A stretch of 18,277 nt of DNA, from the NCBI GenBank assembly GCA_021160625.1, contig JAGHCE010000122.1, positions 1 through 18,277 of the forward strand, in the 5' to 3' direction. The DNA comes from Planctomycetota bacterium. GTDB lineage: Bacteria; Planctomycetota; DG-23; SLPQ01. The translations under genes and the position numbers were made by a program. The notes below the pieces were generated by a model that was not told the origin of the DNA, did no database searches, and saw only the letters and a list, made by a program, of their open reading frames with translations. Below are positions 1-7,087 of this stretch, piece by piece (the stretch's first letter is position 1; each line of letters starts with the position of its first letter).

Positions 1-2
1 GG

Positions 3-422
3 TGGGAAGCATTTCCGGCGCTGGCGGTGGCCCTGCTGCTGCAGGCGATTTTCTTCGGCTTCGGCGGGATAACGTCCCTGGGCGCGAACGTCCTCGATAT
101 GGCGCTGCCGGCGGTGGTATGCTGGTATGTCTTCGCGCCGGCGATACGCCGGGCGGGCGGAGAAGGAAAAGCATTCATCCTCTCTTTTGCGGCAGGGGCA
201 ACCGGCGTGGCGCTCGGGTGCGTGCTGGTAACCGTGGTGCTGGTCCTAAGCGGTGGGGAATTCGTCGCCGCTGCGGCGGTGCTGTTTGCGGCGCACATCC
301 CGGTTATGGCGGCCGAGGGCTTCATCACGGCGGCGGCGGTTACTTTCCTTCTCAAGGTCCGTCCGGATCTGGTCGGCCCGCAACGACCGGTGCCCCTTTC
401 CCCAGGAGTAGAAGTTTTATGA
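3..422 (+). CDS. cbiM: CbiM, substrate-binding membrane subunit of ECF nickel/cobalt transporter (C-terminal part)
   Basis: This is the C-terminal 139 residues of an ECF-type metal transporter S-component; the start lies outside the window. CbiM/NikM is an integral membrane protein that binds Ni2+ or Co2+ and works with the CbiQ/CbiO energising module encoded just downstream. The visible part starts in a hydrophobic helix (FPALAVALLLQAIFFGFGG) followed by the family-typical LGANVLDMALPAV stretch. Further hydrophobic segments follow, then a C-terminal HIPVMAAEGFITAAAV segment ending near VRPDL, which is characteristic of CbiM. The metal-coordinating N-terminus (Met-His-Ile in the family) is not visible, so nickel and cobalt cannot be separated. 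The stop codon overlaps the next ATG by 4 bp (ATGA), showing translational coupling. Confidence 0.88.
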   Translation, partial: WEAFPALAVALLLQAIFFGFGGITSLGANVLDMALPAVVCWYVFAPAIRRAGGEGKAFILSFAAGATGVALGCVLVTVVLVLSGGEFVAAAAVLFAAHIPVMAAEGFITAAAVTFLLKVRPDLVGPQRPVPLSPGVEVL

Positions 423-1108
423 AGGTACACAGGTGGTACGGCGGTATGCTCTGGCTCGTCGCGGCGCTGGGGGTTCTCTTGATTGGCGATCAGCCGGCTA
501 TGGCGCACAAGCTCAGTCTCTTCGCGACGGCCGACGGCAAGACTATATCGGGGTACGGCTACTTTTCCGGCGGAGGAAGGCCGCACAACGTCACGGTCAT
601 AGTCACCGCCCCGGGCAGCCGGAAGCTCGGCGAGACAACGACCAACGAAAAGGGTGAATTCACCTTTCCCGTCCTCTATAAGTGCGACCATATCCTGACT
701 ATCAACGCCCCCGACGGCCACAGCGCAATGTTCACCGTGGAGGCCGACGAATTGCCCGATGACCTGCCGGTCCTGAGCGCCGACGAGACGCAGGTGCCCC
801 AAGTGGAGCCCCTGGCTCCCAAGGCGGCCGCGCCGGTTGTACCGAAGCCCGTCGCGCCTGCAGCCGCAGCGTCTGCAGAGGAGATCGAGCAGGCCGTCGA
901 GAGAGTCGTGAAGCGCGAGATTCGTCCGCTCAGCAAGCAGATTATCAAGTACCGCGAGCAACTCGACCGGTACGAAGAAAAGACTTCCCTTCACGATGTC
1001 CTCGGTGGAATCGGCTATATTCTCGGCATCACGGGGGTAGCCTTCTATTTCCTCGGCACTCGCAAGCTGAAGGAAAACCGCCGCGCACCGCGAGCAAGTG
1101 GGAAGTAA
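419..1108 (+). CDS. CbiL/NikL-like extracytoplasmic accessory protein of the nickel/cobalt ECF transporter
   Basis: A 229-aa protein starting at the ATG that overlaps the cbiM stop, with GGAG about 10 bases upstream. Residues 1-29 look like a signal peptide ending AMA, so the mature protein would begin with His30 (HKLSLFATADGK). Residues 30-110 resemble the carboxypeptidase-regulatory-like beta fold seen in CbiL/NikL and DUF4198-type proteins (GYFSGGG..., NEKGEFTF). A Pro/Ala-rich linker covers about 128-152, a charged helical and probably coiled-coil stretch about 153-190, and one C-terminal membrane helix about 195-213 (GGIGYILGITGVAFYFLG). No CbiN gene is visible, and proteins of this design take that place in NikKMLQO-type systems. 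This is not the methyltransferase also called CbiL. The role is inferred mainly from position and fold. Confidence 0.72.
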   Translation: MKVHRWYGGMLWLVAALGVLLIGDQPAMAHKLSLFATADGKTISGYGYFSGGGRPHNVTVIVTAPGSRKLGETTTNEKGEFTFPVLYKCDHILTINAPDGHSAMFTVEADELPDDLPVLSADETQVPQVEPLAPKAAAPVVPKPVAPAAAASAEEIEQAVERVVKREIRPLSKQIIKYREQLDRYEEKTSLHDVLGGIGYILGITGVAFYFLGTRKLKENRRAPRASGK

Positions 1109-1112
1109 AAGC

Positions 1113-1238
1113 CCTCAGTTCGAGTTTCGCAGTCTATGCTGCACGGCATGTTCTGGCAGGGTGGACATTCTTGTCCGCCGGTTTGATGGCAGGCAAGAAT
1201 GCCTGCCCTACTGAAAAAGTGCGAAACTCGAACTTAGG
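1113..1238. repeat. Nested inverted-repeat element (REP/MITE-like) inside the transporter operon
   Basis: The outer arms 1113-1131 and 1220-1238 are inverted copies of 19 bp with one mismatch; the core is agttcgagtttcgca. Inside lie two hairpins: 1160-1167/1172-1179 (ggtggaca, loop ttct, tgtccgcc) and 1188-1195/1200-1207 (ggcaggca, loop agaa, tgcctgcc). The two hairpins are near-inverted copies of each other, so the element folds either as one long cruciform or as two small hairpins whose loops are complementary. It fills most of the 160-bp gap between the CbiL-like gene and cbiQ. There is no reading frame of note in it. It is either a small non-autonomous mobile or REP-type repeat, or an RNA structure adjusting downstream expression. 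Confidence 0.75.
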
Positions 1239-1268
1239 CTGTAGGCGGGGCACATACGGGGTTTTGCA

Positions 1269-2015
1269 ATGATCATTTTCGGTACGCTCGGCCGAAGCTT
1301 CATTGGACGCATTGACCCTCGCGTGAGGGTTCTTGCGGCCGTGTTATTTTCCATCGTGGTCGTCTTATGCCGGGGATACGGCGTGCTGGCAACGGCGCTG
1401 GCCGCAACGGTGCTGCTGGCGGTCGTCGCGCGCGTTGGCGCCGGGCAGGCCCTTCGCAGGCTCACCGAGCTCAATGTCTTTATGCTGCTGGTGGCGGTTT
1501 CCCTGCCGCTTTTCATTCCGGGCACGCCTGTCTTCCACATCGGCGCCCTGTCCTGGAGCAGCGAGGGACTGTGGCGCGCGGGTCTTATCGCAGCGAGGGC
1601 CAATGCGATTATGATCGCGATGACGGCGCTTCTGGCGACTATGGAACCGGCGCACCTTGGCTTTGCGCTTTCGCACCTTGGCTGTCCGGACAAGCTCGTG
1701 CACGTACTTCTCTTTATGGTGCGCTACGTTGAGGTGGTCCACGTGGAATATCACCGCCTGAGAGACGCAATGCGCCTTCGCGGCTTCAGGCCCCGGTTCA
1801 ACCGTCACACCTTGAGGTCCCTTGGCTACCTTACGGGGATGCTGCTCGTCCGCAGCTTGGAAAGAGGCGAGCGGATAATGCAGGCGATGAAATGCCGGGG
1901 CTTCAGGGGGCGCTTTTACGTACTCGACCCGCTGAAGATATGCGGACGCGATGTGGGCTTTGCGGCGGCCTCGGCGGCGCTGGCGGCTTTTTTGGTCTGG
2001 ATGGAGTGGCAATGA
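1269..2015 (+). CDS. cbiQ: CbiQ, transmembrane coupling (T) subunit of ECF nickel/cobalt transporter
   Basis: A 248-aa integral membrane protein that links metal-binding CbiM to ATPase CbiO. Hydrophobic helices lie at about 20-36, 38-56, 68-83, 106-125, 140-155 and 228-246. The two cytoplasmic coupling motifs typical of T-components (Ala-x-Arg-x-x-Gly) are AMRLRG at 167-172 and AMKCRG at 206-211, the second with Lys in place of the first Arg. These helices contact the ATPases in characterised ECF transporters. The length is normal for the family. The ATG at 1269 follows a CGGGG stretch and is preceded by the inverted-repeat element, so this gene may have partly independent expression. Its stop overlaps the cbiO start by 4 bp. 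Confidence 0.93.
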   Translation: MIIFGTLGRSFIGRIDPRVRVLAAVLFSIVVVLCRGYGVLATALAATVLLAVVARVGAGQALRRLTELNVFMLLVAVSLPLFIPGTPVFHIGALSWSSEGLWRAGLIAARANAIMIAMTALLATMEPAHLGFALSHLGCPDKLVHVLLFMVRYVEVVHVEYHRLRDAMRLRGFRPRFNRHTLRSLGYLTGMLLVRSLERGERIMQAMKCRGFRGRFYVLDPLKICGRDVGFAAASAALAAFLVWMEWQ

Positions 2016-2704
2016 GTGAGGCACTGATACGGCTTGAGGGAATCGAGTTTTCCTATCCGCCTGACAGGGAGGTGCTGGCGGGTGTGGACTTTGCGCTCTC
2101 GCCCGGCGAGCGGGTGGGCCTGGTCGGCCCGAACGGCTGCGGCAAGACGACGCTGCTCCACATTATGGTCGGCCTCCTCAAACCCACTGCGGGTACTCTC
2201 GGCGCCTTTGGGAAGCCCCGGCGCGAAGAGGCGGATTTCCACGAGGTCAGAAGGCGTGCGGGGCTCGTCTTCCAGGACGGCGATGACCAGCTCTTCTGCC
2301 CGACGGTAATCGAGGACGTCGCGTTCGGGCCGCTCAACCTCGACAAGAGCCCCCGGGAGGCGCGCGCCGTCGCGACCGAGACACTCCGGCTCGTCGGCCT
2401 CGAAGGTTTCGAAGAGCGTATCACCTACAAGCTTTCCGGCGGCGAAAAGCGGCTCGTCTCGCTCGCAACGATACTGGCGATGAAGCCCGACGTGCTGCTT
2501 TTGGATGAGCCGACCGGCGCCCTCGACGAGGCCTCGAAGCAGCGCGTGGGCGAAGTCCTGCGCGGCCTGCCGCAGGCGATGATAATCGTCAGCCACGAAC
2601 GGGGCTTTCTTGAGCCGCTCACGACGCGCATCTTAGGGATGTCCGGCGGCAAGCTCGTCGCGAACTCTCAATCACCCATCGCGGCCCGGTCCATTTCCAG
2701 GTAG
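2012..2704 (+). CDS. cbiO: CbiO, ATP-binding subunit of ECF nickel/cobalt transporter
   Basis: A 230-aa ABC ATPase that powers metal uptake. Visible motifs are Walker A GPNGCGKTT (39-47), Q-loop Gln88 in FQDGDDQLF, the signature LSGGEKR (141-147), Walker B VLLLDEP (161-167) with Glu166, a D-loop GALDEA, and the switch His195 in IVSHE. The FQDGDDQLF segment is typical of ECF ATPases. The ATG was chosen because it overlaps the cbiQ stop (ATGA) and places the core beta strand near the N-terminus. The protein is at the short end for the family and lacks a long C-terminal extension. Its last 12 codons overlap, tail to tail, the end of the SPFH gene on the other strand. Confidence 0.93.
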   Translation: MSEALIRLEGIEFSYPPDREVLAGVDFALSPGERVGLVGPNGCGKTTLLHIMVGLLKPTAGTLGAFGKPRREEADFHEVRRRAGLVFQDGDDQLFCPTVIEDVAFGPLNLDKSPREARAVATETLRLVGLEGFEERITYKLSGGEKRLVSLATILAMKPDVLLLDEPTGALDEASKQRVGEVLRGLPQAMIIVSHERGFLEPLTTRILGMSGGKLVANSQSPIAARSISR

Positions 2705-3906
2705 ATGGTCTTGTCGTCACGCGGCGGAAGGTATATCTTTTTCACGTCCCCGGAGAGGACCTGTTCGAGCGTGTCCTGCAAAAGGCGGTTCTCGAGTATC
2801 CTCGGGTTGGCCTCGTGCTCGCCGGCCAGCCGGCTGAAGCGCTCGGCCGCCCCTTTCACAAACTCGACGGCCTGTGTGCGGTAGGCCTTCGCGGAACCGA
2901 TCATCTCCGCAACCGACCCGCCGACATCGGGACTGGTCAGTACTCGGCCGATGCGGGCGTCGGCCGTCTCGATTTCACCAGCGCCTCCCTTCTCGCGCGC
3001 CCGCTCGTAGGCATCGATCGCCTCGAGCAGCTTCTGAAAGCCCGCTCCGGCGACCATATTGAGCCTCATCGAACGGGACCGCTCAGCCTCTTCAATCTTG
3101 AGCGCCTTTTCGCTTTGGGCCTCGTTTACGGCCTGGAAATCGCGCAACACCGTAAGCGGCACCGTGTAGGCCCGCTGCGAAACCGCGGTTATGCTTATGC
3201 CTGTGTGCAGGCCGTCGAGCACTTCCTGGACATACTTTGCAACGAGGGCATTGTCGATCCTGCCACGGACGAAGTCGTCAACGCACGTACGGCCTACAAC
3301 CCGCACAATGGCCTGCTCGGCGGCCGTGCGCACCAGCCGCCCAGCCTCGTCTGCAGAGCCGACATTGACTGCAAAAAGCCTCGCGGCCGGCACCTCTTGC
3401 GAGTCCCGCCGGCCGTGGATCACCTGGTAGGTCACCCGCCAGCGCCCGTGGACAAGGTTCTTGTCCGCCGTCAGCAGCGACCCGTCCCAGCCGGGTTGCA
3501 GCGTCCAGGCAATCCGGCGCTTCTCAAGCGGCTTGTCCTCGTCTTCCTGGGTTTCCCAGAACCAGAAAGCCGTGTCTACCGCAACATCCTGGAGCGTCGT
3601 CGGAATTACGACAACCTCGTCAACAGGCGACGGCAGTGCAAAGTACGGGCCTCCCGGTTCGATGACCTCGGCGCCCCTCTCGCCCAGTATCCTGCCGAAA
3701 CGGGAGTGAATCACCACCTCGCCCTCGTTGACCCAGTAAACGCCGCTCAGGGCATAGGCCGCCAGAAGGGCAATCATAACGTATTTGAGAAACCGAAAAC
3801 CCACCGCGAGCGATTCCGTAAGCGCCTTCACGCCGGGGTCGGCCTCCTGGTCCGGAAGGCCGGCCGGCTGTTGCGGCGCGTCCTGCCTGGCGTACTCGTT
3901 TTCCAC
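2668..3906 (-). CDS. HflK-like SPFH/band 7 membrane protein (third SPFH gene of the operon)
   Basis: A 412-aa protein with a short Gln/Pro/Asp-rich cytoplasmic N-terminus and one membrane helix at about 37-56. The SPFH domain follows at once (EGEVVIHSRFGRILGERG..., then PSPVDEVVVIP), then a helical region rich in Glu/Ala/Arg at about 270-380. The order matches HflK, which in model bacteria forms a cage with HflC around the membrane protease FtsH. It begins with GTG, preceded by AGAGG at suitable spacing, 3 bases after the HflC-like stop, so it is co-transcribed. A segment around residues 110-150 (FWFWETQEDEDKPLEKRR) is an acidic/basic insertion that I do not recognise from standard HflK. No FtsH gene is in the window. 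The family is clear, the substrate is not. Confidence 0.8.
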   Translation of the reverse strand: MENEYARQDAPQQPAGLPDQEADPGVKALTESLAVGFRFLKYVMIALLAAYALSGVYWVNEGEVVIHSRFGRILGERGAEVIEPGGPYFALPSPVDEVVVIPTTLQDVAVDTAFWFWETQEDEDKPLEKRRIAWTLQPGWDGSLLTADKNLVHGRWRVTYQVIHGRRDSQEVPAARLFAVNVGSADEAGRLVRTAAEQAIVRVVGRTCVDDFVRGRIDNALVAKYVQEVLDGLHTGISITAVSQRAYTVPLTVLRDFQAVNEAQSEKALKIEEAERSRSMRLNMVAGAGFQKLLEAIDAYERAREKGGAGEIETADARIGRVLTSPDVGGSVAEMIGSAKAYRTQAVEFVKGAAERFSRLAGEHEANPRILENRLLQDTLEQVLSGDVKKIYLPPRDDKTIYLEMDRAAMGD

Positions 3907-3909
3907 TGT

Positions 3910-4857
3910 CTACCTCTGGGATTCAGGCAGGGCCGGTGCGGGCCTTGCGGGAGGATTTGCCGGACCGGCCTCTGGTTTGAGCATATCAAAGGGCACGACA
4001 TCCGCATCGAGAAAGAACGTCGTGTTGGTCGCCAGGGTCGTCCGGAGCGCTTCGAGCTTGCGCAGGAACACGGCGAAATCCTCGTTTTGTGCGAAGACGC
4101 TGTAATACTCGGCGGCCGCAGCGTCACCCTCGGCGCGGATTTCCTGCGCCCTCCTGTCGGCAAAGGCCCTTATGCGCTGTTCGTCGCTCTGGGCCTTCGC
4201 ACGGACGCTTCTGGCGATTGCCTCGCCTTCCGAGCGGGCCTTCTGGGCAAGGCGCTGGCGTGTCTGGCGCATCCGCTGGAAAACCGACCTCGTAATCTGC
4301 TCAGGCAGGAGTATCCGCGTTATGCCGACGGTGCTGACTTCGATGCCACAGGGGCGCCCTTCGAGATCCTTGTGCATTCGTTCGAGGATGGCCTGCTCGA
4401 CCTCGGCGAGCTTGAGCTTCGACGGGTCGACGTTTGTCAGGTCGTCGAAATTGAAGTTGCCTATCTCGGCCCGGGCCGTTCGCAACCGGTCCCGCAGAAA
4501 GCGGCCGGCAATCTCGCTGTTTCGCAGGCACCGGTAAAACTCAAGAGGGTCACTGATCCGCCATGCCGCGTACGCCTTGACGATAACGGTCTGCTTGTCG
4601 AGAGTATCCTGCTGCTCGAAACGGTCGTCAAGCACCTGGATGCGGCGGTCGAACTTGCGAACCCTCTGGATGGGCCAGGGCCATTTCCAATAGAGACCCG
4701 CGCCGGTGCCGTCCACGTTTTTGCTTGAGCCCGCGGCGGCCCTGCCGAAGGTCGTGACGACGGCGCTCTGGTCGAAACGCACCTGGTACGTCACCATATA
4801 CAGCAGCAGAACCGCCACTATCAGGAGCCCCAGGATCAATGTCGATTTCGTCTTCAT
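3910..4857 (-). CDS. hflC: HflC-like SPFH/band 7 membrane protein
   Basis: A 315-aa protein with an N-terminal membrane anchor (about 5-24) followed directly by an SPFH domain: VRFDQSAVVTTFGR, then GLYWKWPWPIQRVRKFDRR. These are family hallmarks of HflC. After it come a long helical region with EGEAIA, RAFADRRAQEIRAEGDAAAAEYY (about 225-265) and FLRKLEALR, all typical of HflC, and a Pro/Ala-rich tail. HflC-type proteins assemble with HflK into large membrane rings that modulate FtsH or organise membrane domains. The ATG overlaps the stop of the preceding SPFH gene by 4 bp. The hflC symbol indicates the closest family. In this three-SPFH operon it may serve a dedicated complex rather than the housekeeping one. 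Confidence 0.85.
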   Translation of the reverse strand: MKTKSTLILGLLIVAVLLLYMVTYQVRFDQSAVVTTFGRAAAGSSKNVDGTGAGLYWKWPWPIQRVRKFDRRIQVLDDRFEQQDTLDKQTVIVKAYAAWRISDPLEFYRCLRNSEIAGRFLRDRLRTARAEIGNFNFDDLTNVDPSKLKLAEVEQAILERMHKDLEGRPCGIEVSTVGITRILLPEQITRSVFQRMRQTRQRLAQKARSEGEAIARSVRAKAQSDEQRIRAFADRRAQEIRAEGDAAAAEYYSVFAQNEDFAVFLRKLEALRTTLATNTTFFLDADVVPFDMLKPEAGPANPPARPAPALPESQR

Positions 4858-6998
4858 CTCGCTTTCCCCTTGTAGCCGTCCGCTGCAAGCGCGGATGAGC
4901 GCCCCATCTGTCCGGAGGTATCCTTGAAATTGAACCTGAAAATCATCCTGTCGCGGTCGCCGACCAGGACATACTTGTGCCCGTCGGCGAGGCCGTTTTC
5001 CAGGATGCCCAGGTAGTAGCTCATCCGGAACGTCTCCGGCGCCGTTTCATAAAGCAGCAGCTCCTTTTCGAAACGTTGGGCCTTGCCGCGCTCGGAATTT
5101 TCCCTGGACCACCTGTAGCCGAGGGCGTCGGCGATGGTCCGGGCGACCTCGCCGCCCGCATCCGAAAGCAGTCCCTCGGCCTCGGCCCTTTTCGCCGAGA
5201 TGTCCCCGGCGGGCGCTTTTGCCCCGGCAAGCCGCTCCAGGGCGCTTATGGCCTCCGCGATGCGGTCGGCCTGGCCTGCGGTGCCTGCCGCCTCGGTCTT
5301 CACCTTCATAGCAAACTGCCCGGCTGACTGGATAGCCGTTTCCCTTTCCTGCTCGGCGGCGACGGTTTCGTGAAAGGCGTCCGCTACCTGCTGCGGCGGA
5401 TGCACGCCGGTCACCCCCACCTGTATCACCTCGACGCCGAGTCTGGCGCCGTCGGCTGCGCTCTGGATTTTCCCGCGCAGGGCCGTACCGGCCTTCATCC
5501 TGCCCATACCTATCAGGGTGTCCACGTCCCAGCGGTAGAGAGCACGCGAGGCCTCGGCTTCGGCAATCCGCCGGAAGCACCGCTCGGGGTCGCCGTTGTA
5601 CTGTACGTAGTCGAGCAGGTTGCGGATTCTAAACTCCACGCAGATGTCGCCCCCGACAAGCGAGATCGACGGCCCTCGTCCGCGGCCGGCAGCACCGGCG
5701 GCACCCTGCCCGGCGGCGCCCTGCCCGGCGGCCGCCGCCTCCCTGGCCTGGGCGGCCATAAGGTCTGCAGGCGGCGCCACGATCATAAGCTCTTCGGCGC
5801 CCAGGCCGTGCACGTTCGTCCACAATATCGGGATGTTCGGCTTGTAAATCTCACCGCCGGGCTCGGTCGGGTGATGGGAACCCACGTGCACCCTGCGCAC
5901 GAGACACACGTCAAAGACCGCCGCCCGGTCTATCGGCCACGGCGCCTTCAAGTGTATGCCTGCGCCGAGAGGCTCCCCAAAAATCCTCCCGAAGCGCGTC
6001 ACGACCGCCTGCTCCTGGGGCTCGACGACAACGACCGAGGAGAGCGCCAGGAGCACCCCCGCCGAGAGCCCCGCCAGCGGCCACGCCGCACGTACCAGGG
6101 CCCGCATAAACCAGCTTCGCGAAAGATCCAAGCCGAACTGGTACTCGATTGCCTCCCTGACCACCTTGCCGGCGCCTTGCGGGGCGGCCAAAAGCCCCAG
6201 GAGCCGTGAGTCGAAGGCGGGCCTCGTCACTTCGCCCGGCCGGTGCGGCCGGTAAAACCCGAGTATGAGAACAAGGAGGATTTCCCCGCCCACGAGCACG
6301 CTTAGAGCCGGTATGACGATGGCAAGATACGTCAGGAAGGTGGAGAACCTGAAATATGCCAGCGCAAACCCAACCGCCACGGCGCCGATTACGACTGCGC
6401 CTGCCGTGATGTATCCGGCGCCGGCGCCCAGGAGCCGCCACTGGCCCACCCTGGACATACCAGTAAAATAGCGTCCGAGGACAAACGCAAGGAATGAAAG
6501 ACCGGCCGTAAGCGTCAGGCCAAGCAGAATATCGCCTTTGGGCCCGCCGGCGGTGCTTCTCGCTGCGATGCCCCGCTGCAGCAGGGCGCTGCCCTGCCAC
6601 ACAAGGTAGAAAACGGTCACGATGCCGGTCACAACGTCCCCGAAACGGTACATCCCGTCAAGGACTCTGCGTACGAAAGGCACGCTCGATCCCCAGCCCT
6701 GTGCGGCGCCGGTCGCATTTTCCTCCTCGGCGGTCTCACTTTCTTTCGGAGGCCTTTCCCGTCCGGCCGTCAGCGCCTTGGACCGACCAATCCGCGCGCG
6801 CCTATTTGAAAGAAACAGCCACAGCCAAGTCGGCACGCCGCCGGCCACAAAGAGCGCCGCCGCAATCGCTGCGGGGCACGCCCACCAGCGGCCGATTGCC
6901 GTCATCGACACCCACAGGAAAACCTGCACACCGAGGCCCACTAAGGAGGCCACCTCGGCCCGCCTGTATGCCCGCATCTCGCGACTCACAATCCACAC
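4854..6998 (-). CDS. Large HflK-like SPFH protein with multi-pass N-terminal extension
   Basis: A 714-aa protein. The first third is a membrane module with hydrophobic helices at about 17-36, 41-63, 119-139, 156-176, 190-213 and 220-248, interrupted by a charged loop at about 65-110. A further helix at about 305-324 leads into an SPFH domain (VVEPQEQAVVTRFGRIFGEP, then HLKAPWPIDRAAVFD). An Ala/Gly/Gln-rich insertion covers about 415-442. A coiled helical region with EQERETAIQSAG and a C-terminal KYVLVGDRDRMIF segment follow. Standard HflK has one helix and about 400 residues, so the extension is unusual. The start is uncertain: GTG at 6998 gives the longest frame, while GTG at 6989 has a GAGG about 8 bases upstream. 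The gene lies 89 bp after the P-type ATPase and overlaps the HflC-like gene by 4 bp. Confidence 0.82.
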   Translation of the reverse strand: MWIVSREMRAYRRAEVASLVGLGVQVFLWVSMTAIGRWWACPAAIAAALFVAGGVPTWLWLFLSNRRARIGRSKALTAGRERPPKESETAEEENATGAAQGWGSSVPFVRRVLDGMYRFGDVVTGIVTVFYLVWQGSALLQRGIAARSTAGGPKGDILLGLTLTAGLSFLAFVLGRYFTGMSRVGQWRLLGAGAGYITAGAVVIGAVAVGFALAYFRFSTFLTYLAIVIPALSVLVGGEILLVLILGFYRPHRPGEVTRPAFDSRLLGLLAAPQGAGKVVREAIEYQFGLDLSRSWFMRALVRAAWPLAGLSAGVLLALSSVVVVEPQEQAVVTRFGRIFGEPLGAGIHLKAPWPIDRAAVFDVCLVRRVHVGSHHPTEPGGEIYKPNIPILWTNVHGLGAEELMIVAPPADLMAAQAREAAAAGQGAAGQGAAGAAGRGRGPSISLVGGDICVEFRIRNLLDYVQYNGDPERCFRRIAEAEASRALYRWDVDTLIGMGRMKAGTALRGKIQSAADGARLGVEVIQVGVTGVHPPQQVADAFHETVAAEQERETAIQSAGQFAMKVKTEAAGTAGQADRIAEAISALERLAGAKAPAGDISAKRAEAEGLLSDAGGEVARTIADALGYRWSRENSERGKAQRFEKELLLYETAPETFRMSYYLGILENGLADGHKYVLVGDRDRMIFRFNFKDTSGQMGRSSALAADGYKGKAR

Positions 6999-7087
6999 CT
7001 CATACGTTCACCGCCACCGCTTCGGGCGGCCTGCATCCGGCCGCTTGCGTCCACAGCCTTTTTGCACATCACGGACGCCACGTCCAA

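Noticed and set aside
2..418. Upstream extension of the CbiL-like protein to the window start
   Set aside because: This stretch is the CbiM coding region in another frame. The signal peptide and ribosome site define the ATG at 419.
2815..4728. 637-codon open frame on the plus strand
   Set aside because: It is antisense to the HflK-like and HflC-like genes, which have clear SPFH domains. Its translation has no recognisable domain and is rich in Arg/Gly/Leu as expected from GC-rich codon shadowing.
6999..7087. Promoter or terminator between the P-type ATPase and the large SPFH gene
   Set aside because: Only a small 5-bp-arm hairpin (ggacg/cgtcc, near 7074-7086) is visible, with no T-run or promoter boxes; co-transcription is more likely.
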